Source of the DNA: Massospora cicadina
Taxonomy: Eukaryota > Entomophthoromycota > Entomophthoromycetes > Entomophthorales > Entomophthoraceae
Reading direction: 5' to 3'
NCBI GenBank assembly: GCA_022478985.1
Contig: JAKSZP010017369.1
Coordinates: 1 to 64,000 of the forward strand
DNA length: 64,000 nt
Shown here: positions 1 through 11,866 of the stretch, piece by piece
Numbering within the stretch: the first letter of the stretch is position 1
How the letters are laid out: each line of letters begins with the position of its first letter
Notes under the pieces: generated by a model
What the model saw: the letters and a program-made list of their open reading frames with translations, nothing else
The model's database searches: none
What the model was told of the DNA's origin: nothing
Translations under genes and position numbers: made by a program

Positions 1-525
1 ATCAACTTTGGATAGAATCCCTGCTCTGATCAGCACATGCGCTTCTAAAGTAAATCAGTCAGCAAATGCAGTGAGGGTCTCATTCCGTTGAAACCCAATG
101 GTCAAGAACTTGGCTTTCCACTGCAACATTTTGCAGTTCCGCCGAACAGTCGCAGCACAGTCTCCTTAACTTCATGGTATGAAATGGAACTAGCTGAGAG
201 GTAACAGATGACTTGATCCGCACTTTCAACGTCCAAAGAGGAGAGTAACAGCTTTGACCTTTGCCAATCTGAAGTTCCCTTTATTACAAACTCAAATAGC
301 AAAGGAACTCATGAATATTTCCTTCACAATTGAATGGCGGCAACTTGTCACTGTAAACTCTTTGAAGCAACTCATCCTGTTTTTGAGCACAGTATCTAAC
401 GCAAGTCTCAACTCCTTATAGGGCCTAGGGCCATTGTTTAGTGCAGATTTCATTTGGAAACAACTAGGATGCGACATAACCAGTGGTTGAATTTTCATAT
501 TTTTGTTATTGGTCAGTGGCCCCCT
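1..525 (-). pseudogene. Ty3/gypsy gag, 5' part, runs off left edge
   Basis: Read on the minus strand, this is the start of the internal region of an LTR retrotransposon. The clearest part is 102-302, which reads FEFVIKGTSDWQRSKLLLSS and continues with SADQVICYL. It aligns block by block with the gag core at 61,798-61,995 (FKFAMKGASDLWKANLLLSA, then SANQVTCYL), so both are the same family in opposite orientation. Gag forms the particle that packages element RNA. The distance from primer-binding site to gag core is only about 0.3 kb here, against 1.7 kb in the right-hand copy, so most of the gag N-terminal region is deleted. A leftover 'AGGATGAGTTGCTTCAA' block near 370-385 matches 61,420-61,436 of the other copy. 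Family assignment is firm; the copy is non-functional. Confidence 0.75.
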
Positions 526-538
526 GTAGTGAGCACCA
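526..538 (-). promoter_or_regulatory. LTR element primer-binding site
   Basis: On the minus strand the bases TGGTGCTCACTAC lie one base after an LTR ending in ACA. A primer-binding site normally begins TGG, complementary to the CCA end of a tRNA. The same 13 bases occur at 11,396-11,408 and 60,111-60,123, each directly after an LTR, which supports the call. The matching tRNA was not identified. Confidence 0.7.
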
Positions 539-539
539 C

Positions 540-955
540 TGTTGAATCTTGGCGATTTGGTAAGTACCCACTAAATGGGTTTTTTATACAGGGTTTACCC
601 CATTGAACAATTAGAACAGTTTATATGATAATCACCAGTTCCTTGATACACCTTTAACCACTTAATTTTTATAATAAACATGAAAGCAATTTCCCAATCA
701 CTTTTTATTATAAGAATATATCTTCAGCGGATCCTTCTTTTGTCCGCGCTCTTCCTCTCTCTTCTTTCTTCACTTAATCCAAGACAAGACCTCCAGTCAC
801 CTCATTTCACCGATATCCCAGTGGCCTCTGCCCGTAAAAACTCTTCCGCTTAGTTTATTCATGTTGCAATCTTTTCATTGGTTTCAGCATATTATTCTTT
901 AATTATCTATCGCCTTGATTTGAGGCGATCCAAAACTCTTTCACCAAATGTTGAC
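540..955 (-). repeat. 5' LTR of the minus-strand gypsy element
   Basis: The inner end at 540 (ACA, then the PBS) is well fixed. The outer end near 955 is uncertain. Parts resemble the LTR at 59,752-60,109, including an AATATGCTGAAA block and the final CAAGA(A)TT(A/C)AACA just before the PBS. The middle has diverged or rearranged and is longer here. LTRs carry the promoter and polyadenylation signals of the element. Confidence 0.5.
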
Positions 956-2940
956 ATCACCTCATCGCCCTATTTTGAAGGCAATCCAATAAGGCCCGTT
1001 ATGACCCATTATTGCCTTATCCTAAATTGAATAATCACTTATAGCTCTGAATCATCCTAGGCGGGTTCTGCTCATTGATACTTTGGTGGAATTCCTCCAC
1101 TGATCCGCGTGGTCTTAATAGTGGCTTGTTAATCCAGTCATATAAATTCTCAACAGCCTATCTCTCTTAGGAGAAATTTGACCTGACACTATATGCCTCA
1201 CTCCAATAAAGAGACATTAGTCAAATCACTTGTCTTAGATGCAAAAAGTGAGGGTATTATAAAACTCAAATATCTGCTATTGGTGCGAAAACTTAAAGCT
1301 ATGATATAATACAAAATCTTGAGCAGATTAGGAAAAGAAGAGACATAAAAAAATATGGATATAATACTTCTATCACCCCTCAAAAAATCTATTTTAAAAC
1401 CAATTTGCTCAAACATGACATTATAACAAAAAATAAAATTATAACACCCTTCAGCCAGCGTTCAAATAAGTAATAGCTAGGTATGTGGTAGCTATCACAA
1501 ACCATTCACAGAACTACAGAGGAAGTAGATATGGCTCATAGATTAGTACCAAAGCCTTATATGGAGCAAAAGGTTTAACTAGAGTTTCCAGTCATCTCAA
1601 TTAATACTTTAAAATTGGGCAGGTTCCATGTGGTTTTATCTATACAGGCAATAAAAGAATATAGCCCTCTACTGTTAGACTTAAATAATTTGCTTCTGTC
1701 AAGATGAAACTGTATTTTCAACTTTTTATTCATAATGTTTACTATAATAAATACATTAATATAGATATAGTAGGGAAAAACTCAGAGTAAGAGCCATACT
1801 TAATAATGGTGCACCAATTATTTTCTTTTCCACTGATCTATTAAAATCTAGGACTCTCACCTCTTTATTAATTTTCATAAAGTATACAGAACTGAGGGCT
1901 CAATTTGACTTCATCTCTAGGAGCTCATATTGCGCTGCTGCTTTTTTCGTTGTAATTTTAGCTCCACCTATCATTTTACAATATACAAAAAGTAAAGGGT
2001 TTCTTATTTGAACTTTTTTTGAAAACTTATGGAATCAAGGCTAATTTCAAGAGAACATTTTGGGAAATACTTGTAAAATCTTCCACTTTCGTACAATAGG
2101 AAGAATCATAACATGTGTAACAGAATCAGCTCTATTTTTTACTTGCATTTAAAGATGGCATAGTGCTCATTGGTTATCTAAATAACTCTGCTGCACCAGG
2201 TAATTGACAACCATAAATTGGAATTGTAGGGAATCCTGATTAGGGTCAATCATAGTTTATTATATCATAGTGGGGCACCAAATAATAGTAGAAATTAAAT
2301 CAGTTTAAAAAAGTCTCCAAGCTCTTTTATGGAAGATAATTGCACCGTTATCTGATCTTTTGGAGCCTGCTGCCGTGCCTAAGTTATTCTGTTTGACATG
2401 GAAAATACAAGTGGCATTAGAAAATTCATTTCAATACCCTCTTCTGATAAAGTGACATTAAACTGTTGTTTGGTCTAATTTTAACAGTTGTCAATTTACA
2501 AAATATCAACTAATTTGTTAATTAAGATAAACTGGTTTCTAAAGGTATATAGTGCTGATGTGTTTGTTTTGATGTCCTTGTGAAAAGCTCTCTGAGTTAC
2601 CAAGGCCAAAAAGGATCAAGCCCTGGACCTAATTGAGAAATATATCATTTATCTCACTAATGATGATTTTGAAATGAGGGTGCGCACAGGACGTGAACCT
2701 TAATATCAATAATGGAAATCATCTACACATACTTCTCCACCCTAATAGGCTTTTGAAAGCGGCAGATGAAATTACTAATAAAGACTTAACCAACTCGCAC
2801 GTCTGGGGATGTTAGTGCCTTCAAGAGCCCTTGGGCATCCCAAATGTTGATTATAAGTTAAAAGGAGGGATCTAAGTACGTGGTAATTATATTTATATAA
2901 GATCACACCATATTAAAAGATACTTCTTTCCATATTACAG
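956..2940. other. A+T-rich stretch without recognisable gene
   Basis: No frame longer than about 70 codons and no family motif was recognised. Decayed retroelement sequence is likely, since coding remnants resume just downstream, but nothing here supports a specific call. Confidence 0.6.
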
Positions 2941-2949
2941 TTGATGATG

Positions 2950-4020
2950 CACTGGAATGGTTTGAAAAACGCAATACTTCTCAGCCATGGATCTTTTTCT
3001 GGCTATTGAAAGATAAAAATTTATAAAAAGTAAACAGCAGAGATGCATTATGATTAAATCTCAGAACCTTTACCAACATACTCAAATGTTGCAATGTTTG
3101 TGCAATGCCCCTTCAACCTTTTATTGGGACTTGGACAGTACTCTGGAATATTTAAAATCTTCTCTTTATTAGTATACTTGGATGATATAAACTTTTTTGA
3201 AGAGCTTTTTAACAAGCACCTGCAACACTTGAAATTATTCTGCCTCATTGCTGAGGTTGACCTTAGACTAAGATGCTAAATTGCATCTTTTTCTGGGAAA
3301 AGTAAATTATGGGTTCTTACTGACAAGCAAGGTCTATGGACTCATCTATCTAAAATCAAATTTAAGAAAAAATGATGACGCTGAGAAGCAATCGTGGCGT
3401 CCAGGGGTTCCTTGAGATGATAGGCTACTATTGCCATCTTATCAAAATTTTGGAAATGTTAAAAGCCACTATTTTGTCTCCTTAATTATGGCATCCAGTT
3501 TGAGTAGACAGTGAACTTTGTTTGGCGCTCAGAAACATAGGCGTTTCCTTACAAAAGCCCAAGACTCATTTATTTGAAATTTAATAGAACATCTAAAATT
3601 CAAACAGAAGAATCTCACACTGCTGTAGGAGCTTTTGTATCACAATCTGACCCTGATAAGAAGGAGCACCCATGATTTTAATAGCCACACATGAATGTAC
3701 TCAAAAAAGTTATACATTAATTAAGTATTTATGTATTTTGAAAATCTACACATGCTCAAGTACAAATATAAATCAACGTAGTGTATAAAAAGTTTAAAAA
3801 ACCATGCTTTACTTCAATAGTTTTAAAAATGAGCTTGAAGGATTTCTGGCCAGATGGGCTTTGAAGTTGCAAGCATTGGATCATTCTTTAAAAATAGTCC
3901 TAATTTAGGAGAGAAAATGATTAATCTAGTTTAGATATGAGACAAGTTAGGCAACTTTTTTAGTCAGAACATGGTCAATGGAAAAGACTAACTGATAAAT
4001 CCAATTATCAAAATGATAAC
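2950..4020 (+). pseudogene. Ty3/gypsy reverse transcriptase-RNase H remnant
   Basis: RT motifs appear in the right order with frameshifts between them. A block reading FSAMDL near 2,980-2,998 holds the first catalytic Asp. QCLCNAPSTF follows near 3,093-3,120. The frame at 3,094-3,279 carries an intact YLDD box (3,175-3,186), then HLQHLKLF. FLEMIGYYCHLIKIL at about 3,410-3,455 matches the RT-RNase H connection (FLGLTGYYRRFI type). Around 3,605-3,672, SHTAVGAFVSQSDPDKKEHP matches the RNase H start. These enzymes copy element RNA into DNA and degrade the template. Several stops and indels make it inactive, although the YLDD box survives. Gag and the 5' LTR were not found upstream. Confidence 0.75.
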
Positions 4021-4270
4021 TCATATAGAACCAAAGGATCTTTTTAAATTCTGAAAATTTTTCTCATTTACCCAAAGGATTCATCTACTTATTGATCTAG
4101 ATATAATGTTCCTTTGACTAGTTGTAATGTTCTTGCTGGTCAAATGCCATAATATATGGAATGAGATCATGTACCAGAAAAGATTATAGTAATCCCCCTG
4201 ACTAGAGTAAATAAAGTACGCTCTATACTGAATCTTATTTAATAAATTTTTTACCTGAGTGAACGATTTT

Positions 4271-4400
4271 CCTAGTGAATATAATCTCACTAGGAAGCCG
4301 GTTGACGTTACAATGACTTATAAATGTAAACTCTTTGAAGAAACTGGTCAAAAATTTACCAGAAAGTTTCTATATGGTGCTTTCTGAAAGCTACTTTCCA
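4271..4400 (+). repeat. Block shared with 18,473-18,570
   Basis: ATAATCTCACTAGGAAGCC (4,281-4,299) is identical at 18,484-18,502, and similarity continues downstream on both sides of it. Both copies can be read as NLTRKP, then a short gap, MTY, and a later FE.T.Q. In each locus the block lies next to gypsy pol sequence, here after RNase H and there before integrase, so it is probably an internal segment of the same gypsy family. Arms CCTAGTGA and TCACTAGG flank it here and could pair. Confidence 0.55.
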
Positions 4401-6221
4401 AGGCTAAAAGGCGAATACTACCTTCCCAATGATGAATAATTCCAGGTGCAACGACTCTACTTAATTGGAGGAGAACATGAGTGCAACAAGATGGTTCCAC
4501 TCCAACAATTAAAATTTCCTGTCACTAATACAAGTGAGCTAAAATCAGACCGTCAATATCATTTACCCTTATAGCCCCTGACAACATGACCTATTAAATT
4601 TACTCAACCTTAATGGCCCAGACTAAGGAAGCTTTTCTTTATGGAACTTTAAACCCTGGAGTATGTATCAGATGATATACTTTACCTTGGTTGCTCAAAA
4701 AATTATGCATTTACAAAAAACTGCAACACTATTAAGCACTGAATTGTGCTTTTCCTGAACCAATCTTATCTCTGACTGTTAGCTCATCCTGCTCTCCATC
4801 ATAAAATATAACCTTTAGTATTGCATCATGTGGAGATACAAAGATATTTTATTTTACAAAACATTTTCTTTGTCAACTTATTGTATTATATGGGACTGCT
4901 TCCAATGATAGATGAGATAAGTGAGATGCCATTCTGGGGACAATTGAATATTGAAAGAGTTGTAAAACCAGGTTGTATGAATTAACAATGGTGTTTGTGT
5001 ATATTTACAAAATGAAGTCACCTAGAAAGAAATTTGATGCTTTGAAAGTCATGTATAATCAATTAGAACAAACCATGGCTAAAATACTATTTTAATTTAC
5101 ATACAATAACAAACTTATAATTTCTTACTTGAAGAGTTAAATGATTAATCTGTAAGTTAAATAAAAGAACAAGTTTACCTCCAACTTAAGGAGCATATCT
5201 GAGAAGTGCACCCAGGACCAAAAGGCTCAAAAGCCCAAGGTTCAAAAGGGCCTAAGGACCTCCAGTTATTCCTCTGCACATTTTACCTTACAAAGACATT
5301 ATTAAGAGTACCATAAAGTATAGAACAACAATTGAGAGGGGTAGAATTTAGAAGCTTAATGAATGTTGAAGAGAAGTATCTAAATACTGAATAATGATAG
5401 TGGCACTTTGCAGTGACCGACACTATTTAACAAGCTTGCAAACATGTCTACTAGCCAGCCAACCCATCAAACTAACTTTGATAGGTTTGACTAAATTTAA
5501 AAACAGACTTTAGAATTTAAACAATTAAAAGAAAAGAAATTGCGGAATATTTGCAGAAAAACAACCAAAATTCTACGCCTATATCAATCTATAGGCACTT
5601 TGGCTTATGCCATTTATGATAGTATCAGGGGTGAAAACCTCCAAGTAAATCTCTGTAATTTTTGCTAACAGCTTAAACAAACTTGAATACAGATTGGTAT
5701 ACTTAAATTAAGCCTTCTGAAGCCTAGCAAAAACCTATTCCTGATGTGCTCTTCCTTTATGCTCCAATATCTTCTTTTATTCACTCATTAAAAGAAAAAA
5801 ATAACTGGTGTGGAGAATATCCAAAACATTTTATTTTTGTATACAGAAGTTATGGAACTACCACCAATTGGCAGAAGGGTAAACATATAAAAACTATCTA
5901 GATAGCAGTGCCAAAGATATAGTAGTGCTAGGTTAAGAAAAATGCACCACCTGGGATTGATTGAAGGAGGCCCTCATTAAGAAATTTAATAGCAACTAAC
6001 TCTGTCCAATCTAAAAAAGCCATTCTGCGCATACATCTTAAGAAGGGTGAATTTTTATTCTGATTTTGCCAACCATTTTTTATTTTAAAGCGCAAGCCCT
6101 GCCTCCTGTGATTGAATAAATTATGCAAGCAATAGATGTTGTTGTATCTGCTTTCTCTTTTAACTGATTCTAATGTTACACTTCCAAGAAAGAAAAGCTT
6201 TTAAGATTGATCCTTGGTAAC
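4401..6221. other. Decayed sequence, weak gag-like tract
   Basis: No clear gene. At 5,205-5,262 a low-complexity tract encodes a Lys/Gly/Ser-rich run if read in one plus frame. At 5,446 an ATG begins MSTSQPTHQTNFDRFD, followed by a Lys-rich stretch to about 5,640 with several stops, possibly the start of a gag. I could not tie either to a family. The rest shows no motif. Confidence 0.4.
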
Positions 6222-6297
6222 AAAAAAGCCCTAATGGACATCGATGAATCCCCCCCTTGGGTTGGGACCATCTAGTACTAAAAAAAGCCCTAATGGA
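6222..6297 (+). mobile_element. Tiny retroposed element with 17-bp TSDs, copy 1
   Basis: Two exact copies of AAAAAAGCCCTAATGGA (6,222-6,238 and 6,281-6,297) flank 42 bases at 6,239-6,280. The insert begins CATCGATGAATCC, continues with a C run and TTGGGTTGGGACC, and ends TAGTACTA before an A run. An A-rich 3' end beside a long direct repeat is the signature of LINE-type target-primed insertion. A second copy with its own different 17-bp duplication lies at 40,377-40,458 on the minus strand, starting at almost the same base, so the short length is not simply random 5' truncation. The start resembles a tRNA B box. It encodes nothing. Confidence 0.8.
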
Positions 6298-9200
6298 ACT
6301 CCAAAACTAAAGATGCACCTTTTTTATTATTTAAAGGTTCTTGACACCAGATCCATGCTATAGGTCAAAACCAAAGCCTAGACCAAGACTTGACTTTTTA
6401 CCTATTGTTATTTTTTATCAACATTAGAGTCAACGTTGGAGTAAGAAATTAAATGAGGCGGAAAAAGAAGCTTTGACCTAGAGCGTGAGGGTCCTATGAC
6501 GACGAGTCTCTACATTAACATTATATTAATAACCCCTTAGAGCCCAGTTTTTTTCATAGTGTCCACTCCTGATGAGAACGACATTCCTGACACTTTAATA
6601 AGAGTAAAGTCCTAGGGTTCACTTAATATTCTGCTTTGAATAACTTTCCTGTCACATTTTATGAGTTTGCTAAAATAAATGGTATATATTTAACCTCTCA
6701 CTTTAACTCCAATTTCAGTCATGAAGAAGTAGTGGTGCATAAGTTTAAAAGTCTTGGCTTTTATTACCAGTTCCACAATAAATAGTATCACCTCTTGCCT
6801 TACAAGTGATACAAGATTACTCACAATTGGAAAAAATATGCTAAAATATGTAACTGCTAGACATAGTAAAACAAGATCCCTTGGAGCTTGCTCATTGTTG
6901 CCGCTCCAATTTAAGAACCTTAGTGGTTTCTGCTCCAAACAATGTACTTGACAATGAAATCTATGCCTCCTCAAAGGCATTCGTTTCCTAGTTGGGTTCA
7001 TTATCAAGAGAGTCATGGAGATCTATATTTTTTCATTTTAGGTTATCACATCCCGCTTAGCATCAGAACCTGGCAAAAGAAAAAATAAAGAAAATTCTCA
7101 AAGTCGTCTATTGGAACATCCAAGGTCTATTAATTGACTTTTAATTGTAAGACCTAAAAACTATGGGCCTCCACCTACAGTTGATGCCAAATAAGGAACT
7201 CCATTTTATTTGTCTATAAAAGTCAAGTAACCCCTAAGTATAACTTATATTGAATTTGAATTTTGGATTTATTCCCAACTCACTCTAAGAGAAATATGTG
7301 AGAAGCTAATCTATCAATAAAAGAACTTTTGACTTACTTGTGAAGATTAGTACCAGCTTCTCAAGGAACTTAAAACGTTTTGCTAGCAAGTTTAGCCAAT
7401 CAGCCTCAGTCTGCGACTTTGACTCACCCTACAATCTACGTTTGGACCCTATCTAACTATCAAATTGGATCCATAATTGGTTGCATAACCATAATAGACA
7501 TATAACTAGATACGTTCTCCATTTTAGCGCGAGTAGATGTGAAGCTTGATAATATCTTACTATTGAGCAACAATAATTGGTATTTTTGCTAATTATTAAA
7601 TATTTTAACATATTTTAAAAGATTTTACCAAATTTGGTGTGATGATAGGGGTGCAACACAAGGTAAAGTCTGGTGATGCTCAACATATCCAAGCCAGGCT
7701 GTACCATTAATCAGAGAGTTAAAGTTCAAGTAACTATGGAGTTAGAGCAGCTGATGGAAGTTTGTCTCTTAAAGCTTCTCAAAACCTGTTCTTTCTACTT
7801 TATAAGTCCACAAGAAGGACAAGAGCATCAGGGGATGATGGATTAATGATGGATAAACATGATAACAAGGAATGACAGACACGCATTTCTGCAAATTGAT
7901 AGCTTACTCTGGATCTTAGCAGGTTCTCAAATAATTCACCGCCATGGACCTAGTCAGAGGTTTTTTGGCAAACTGAATTCGCTACTGAGGATCGATAATA
8001 GTATTCAATAATCACCAGAAAAGGGTTATTTAAGCCCATATTATGCTCCCAGTTATAGAACGCCCTGATAACTTCCACGGGGCAATATATGGCATACTAG
8101 GAGACCTTAAGATGTCCTGGTTTAGTCTCTTTGGTTTATACCACAATGTTTTATTGTACCCTCTATCAAAACCTCAAGCACCTAAGTGAAGTCCTCAGAT
8201 CAAATGTGGGCAGTCTCCTTGAAGTTGAAACCATTAAATTGCAAATTTTATTTCAGTATGTAATAAAATTTTTAGCCACAAGACTACTCCTGTAGGGATA
8301 TCACCATTGCCTTATTTGATGTTGCTATAAAAAAGTTTTTTCATCCAAAAAGTTTATGTAGAACAATTATTTCTTGGAATGGTCAGTTATTAACACCAAA
8401 TTATTATTAATACGCCAAGATTAATGAACCATCAGCTTATTCACTTATAAGGAAATCCCATTTCATTAGTCAGAACAACAACAGGCTATAATTCCTTGAG
8501 AAATTCCCTAATATAAGCCCCTATAGTAGTCCGCCCTAAGTTTAATAGGCCCTTCACACTTACAGATGCCAGATTTGCCTTTTTGTCTATTTTGACTCAA
8601 CTCCTTACCAACTAAGTTAACCCATTTCGTATTTCAGCAAGACTCAGACCAAGGCTGAGCGGGATAAAAGTATAATATAATGATCATGTTCAGCTTTTCT
8701 ACTATCCAAAAATCATTTCCACCATTTTATTTGTGTTTTCATTATTGTAATTAATAATGCTTTTCTAGGATAGTTGCAACGGATGAAAGATCCTGACAGG
8801 TGATGTTGGAATTTTTCCTAGTTGAGGTAAGCCTTGGATAAGGATTAAGCTCAGCATTAACCTCAGGGTTGAGGCAAAGATTAGATCTTGCTCACCCAGG
8901 TTTATAGTTCCAAATGCTTTAATTTTGTAGAATATATTCTTACAAGGTCAAGAGGTTGTCTGAAAAGCAGAATCGATTCTAATTGATATAATTTTGTTTA
9001 TCTTAATTTTTACTAGTTAAGATGACAATGAAATGGCAAGTAGATTGTAATTAATATTATGAATGTATTACATAATAACTTTACCAATTGGATTACCTTT
9101 TTAGAAATTAACTATTGCTGAAATGATGAAATTTAGAAAAGCTCTTAATTGACAAATTGATTGATTTTCAATACGAGACTGCTTTAAAGTTATGAGGTGA

Positions 9201-9520
9201 GCAGGAAAGAAGCAAGTCCACTTATGATCAAATTAATCCGCATCAAGATGCTTCCTCATTTGTGTTATATGAATTAAAAGTTAATGAATGTAATGAATTA
9301 CCAAAAAGCTGACAAATGCCATATGATATAGCTTTTTGTAAACCAACTGCCGCCAATGCAAACTTTAGCAGTTCATAACCTCCACACTCATGTTCCCCAT
9401 TATATTCTTTGTAATATTTATACACCAGTATGATTACAATATTCTATTTTGGCCACCCTATTTAATGGTTGGCTTTTTATTCTAGTAAAACACCTTCCTT
9501 TACATACTTTAATCTGTGTT
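6298..9520. other. Unassigned decayed sequence
   Basis: Mostly A+T-rich with short frames only. A weak gypsy integrase-like trace may lie at 8,335-8,470 on the plus strand (IISWNGQLLTP, then PSAYS), resembling the region between the second Asp and the Glu of the integrase core. It lacks enough motifs for a firm call. No RNA gene or other repeat was recognised. Confidence 0.4.
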
Positions 9521-10320
9521 TTAAGTGTTGTAATGACACTTGATATTTAAGGTTGAGTTAAAAGGTCCCCTAAGGTTAGGTGCTGGGTTAACGCACCTAG
9601 AGTGGTCAGCACTATTAACTCCCAACTTAAATCTACAGAATAGCCCACAGGGATTTGCCCAGTAAGTGGATCCAGCGATGGACAAGTTTGCTTTAACCAT
9701 GAGTGTGGAGAAGCAAGGGGTCAGGCCGCCCAGGAAGTGACAATGAGAACCACCAGTGAACACCAAGAGGGAAATCTGCTAAGGTAAGGTTGGTGATCTG
9801 CTGTATTGGGGAGTTGCTTGTGAACCTGTAGTGAAAGGTGCACCAATGAAGGAAAAAGTTCAAGGGCCAGCAGTCTTCATACTGTTTGTCCTGGCACACT
9901 AGCTGAGTCCCAGATGTAGAAAATTGTAATTTGCAACAGGTGACTTGCTTGGTGGGACCTTAAGTTACAGATTTTTGATTTCTCTACTATCCACCAGATA
10001 GAAGCTATACATCTGAAAACAATGATTCTTTCTTAATTATACTAACTTTGTATTTCTGAGAGAGACAATATAAGAGCTGTTTGGACAACCTGAGAAAAAA
10101 ATTTAGAGCCCTGAGGCTAAAGAGCAACTGAGACGGATGACTGATCTAACTTGTATTAAGGAAGAATTACAGTACAAAAGCGTTGGAATGGCCTGGTTAC
10201 CCAATGTATGCCCCTTGACCAGGACCTTTATTATAATTGAAGTACATACTATCTTAGGACACGGAACTTTACAGAAACCAAGCAGTGGCACAAGGATTTA
10301 TGATATTGGGAAGGCATGAT
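9521..10320. other. G+C-richer island with unassigned short frames
   Basis: Base composition is noticeably richer in G+C than the flanks. Overlapping minus-strand frames at 9,521-9,766 (81 codons) and 9,693-9,899 (68 codons), and a 60-codon plus frame at 10,137-10,319, show no recognisable domain. C- and G-rich islands elsewhere in this window (45.7-47.4 and 49.3-51.1 kb) are LINE ORF1 sequences, so a decayed ORF1 is a possible reading, but I found no zinc knuckle to support it. Confidence 0.3.
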
Positions 10321-10946
10321 AGATTTTATCAAGATGTATCAAATCCTACCTCATCTATGTAATTCATGGTCCTTCCAATCCCATGCTACCAACAACAAGT
10401 TGTGGGACCCAGACCTCCATTTTTCTAATTTCATTATACACGTAATTGGTACTTTGCCAAACTCAATGCAATGTCACTAAAATATTATCCTAGCAGTAGA
10501 TCAATTCGCAAATTAGGCTAAAGTTATATAAGATATCTCAAACAGATAGAGCTACTACTTCCTTCCTACTCAAGCAAGTCTAATCACGACATGCTAGCTC
10601 AAATTATTTTTACCAGATAATAGTACAGGTTTGTATTTAGGTGGTGACTAAACTCATTTTTTGATGATTAAAAATCAAGCTTTTACTTCCCCCTATCATT
10701 CTTCTACTATCATGGTATTGTGTAAAGAATGGTAAGCTTTTCCATATTACTTATAAAATGGCACATATAAATCTGTGCATATGTAGTAAACTTCTTCCCG
10801 GAGCCTTGATGGCTTATTGAGTATGCTATCTTAAAGTTATCAGGATTTCCCCTTTTAATGCCCTTTAAGGTTATATCCCTAGTTGCTTAGCAACCAGACA
10901 TCGAAATCCTTCACTCCAAATACTGCCAATCTAGCTATGAGAATAT

Positions 10947-11393
10947 TGTTAGATAATTTTTTAAGTTAAAGGCTTGTTAGATAGACGTTGACTGAATTAT
11001 GAAGTGCAAAAAAAGCATAGTATGGTCCCAACTCCGTTATTAGATTTTACTTAAATTGGGCTGCATTCATTTAACTTCATGACCTACTTTAAGCTCCTTT
11101 TTGCAAATCAATTACCTCCCATAGTTGCATTGTAAAATATTCAATAATATTAATCATGAGGGCTTTGATGAGTTTTTGAATAAAGTAATTTATTTATAAG
11201 TATCATCTGTATATACCAAATAAAAGTCACTTATATTTACAGAATTTTCCATTAATTGTGTTGCTCTTTAGGGTAGTCTTACCTATACTGAAGGATTGAG
11301 AACCTAACAATAGCTTACTATAATGTAGTGATAGATTTGGACTGGCCAACTTCTCCTGTGAAAGTAGCTCATAATGGGGCCTCACGCTACACA
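10947..11393 (+). repeat. 5' LTR
   Basis: It starts TGTTAGATAATT and ends CTACACA. It aligns along its length with 17,410-17,832, for example TTATTAGATTTTAC, ATTACCTCCCATAGTTGCATT against ATTCCCTCCCTTAGTTGCATT, and GTCTTACCTATACTGAAGGAT against ATCTTACCTGTACTAAAGGAT. A PBS lies 3 bases beyond the end. It is expected to carry the element promoter, but no confident TATA box was picked out. Confidence 0.8.
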
Positions 11394-11395
11394 AG

Positions 11396-11408
11396 TGGTG
11401 CTCACTAC
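11396..11408 (+). promoter_or_regulatory. Primer-binding site
   Basis: TGGTGCTCACTAC directly follows the 5' LTR. These are the same 13 bases found after two LTRs of a different family at both window edges. It is where a tRNA primes first-strand synthesis; the tRNA would end in GTAGTGAGCACCA. Confidence 0.75.
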
Positions 11409-11866
11409 AGGTGGCTGTGGTAGCAAAATAAGTTTTAACCCTTTACAATAAAACTAGCTCAATAAAGAGGAGATGGCGAGAATAACTAATCCACTATCTT
11501 ATACGTCAAACCTCCTACTCATATTCAAAAAGGCACTGGAGCAAATTTAAATTCTGATAATTTCCTCCATTTGAGGGCTTCAATACCTATAATTTCACTT
11601 TGGAGCAGTTAAGAGAGATGGTACAGATGTTACTTTGAGGATTCTAGCTCTTTGGCCATGAACAATATGTTCTTAGTGCCATCCTTATTTTATTGTCATC
11701 AAAACAAGACCAGCTGATCTCACGATATAATAATTTTTAGTATCTGAGACATCATCAAGTACTACAATGAGCAATAGTCTAACCCAGATGGGTCAAAGTT
11801 TGCTAGCTATCTCCGACCCACTGACCAAAACTCTTAATTGTCCTTTTTTGCCACCACGCCCTAATT

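Noticed and set aside
9749..9777. Possible fourth tiny-element copy (ACCACCAGTG, then CCAAGAGGG)
   Set aside because: Only loosely similar to copy 3, without the A/T run or a target duplication.
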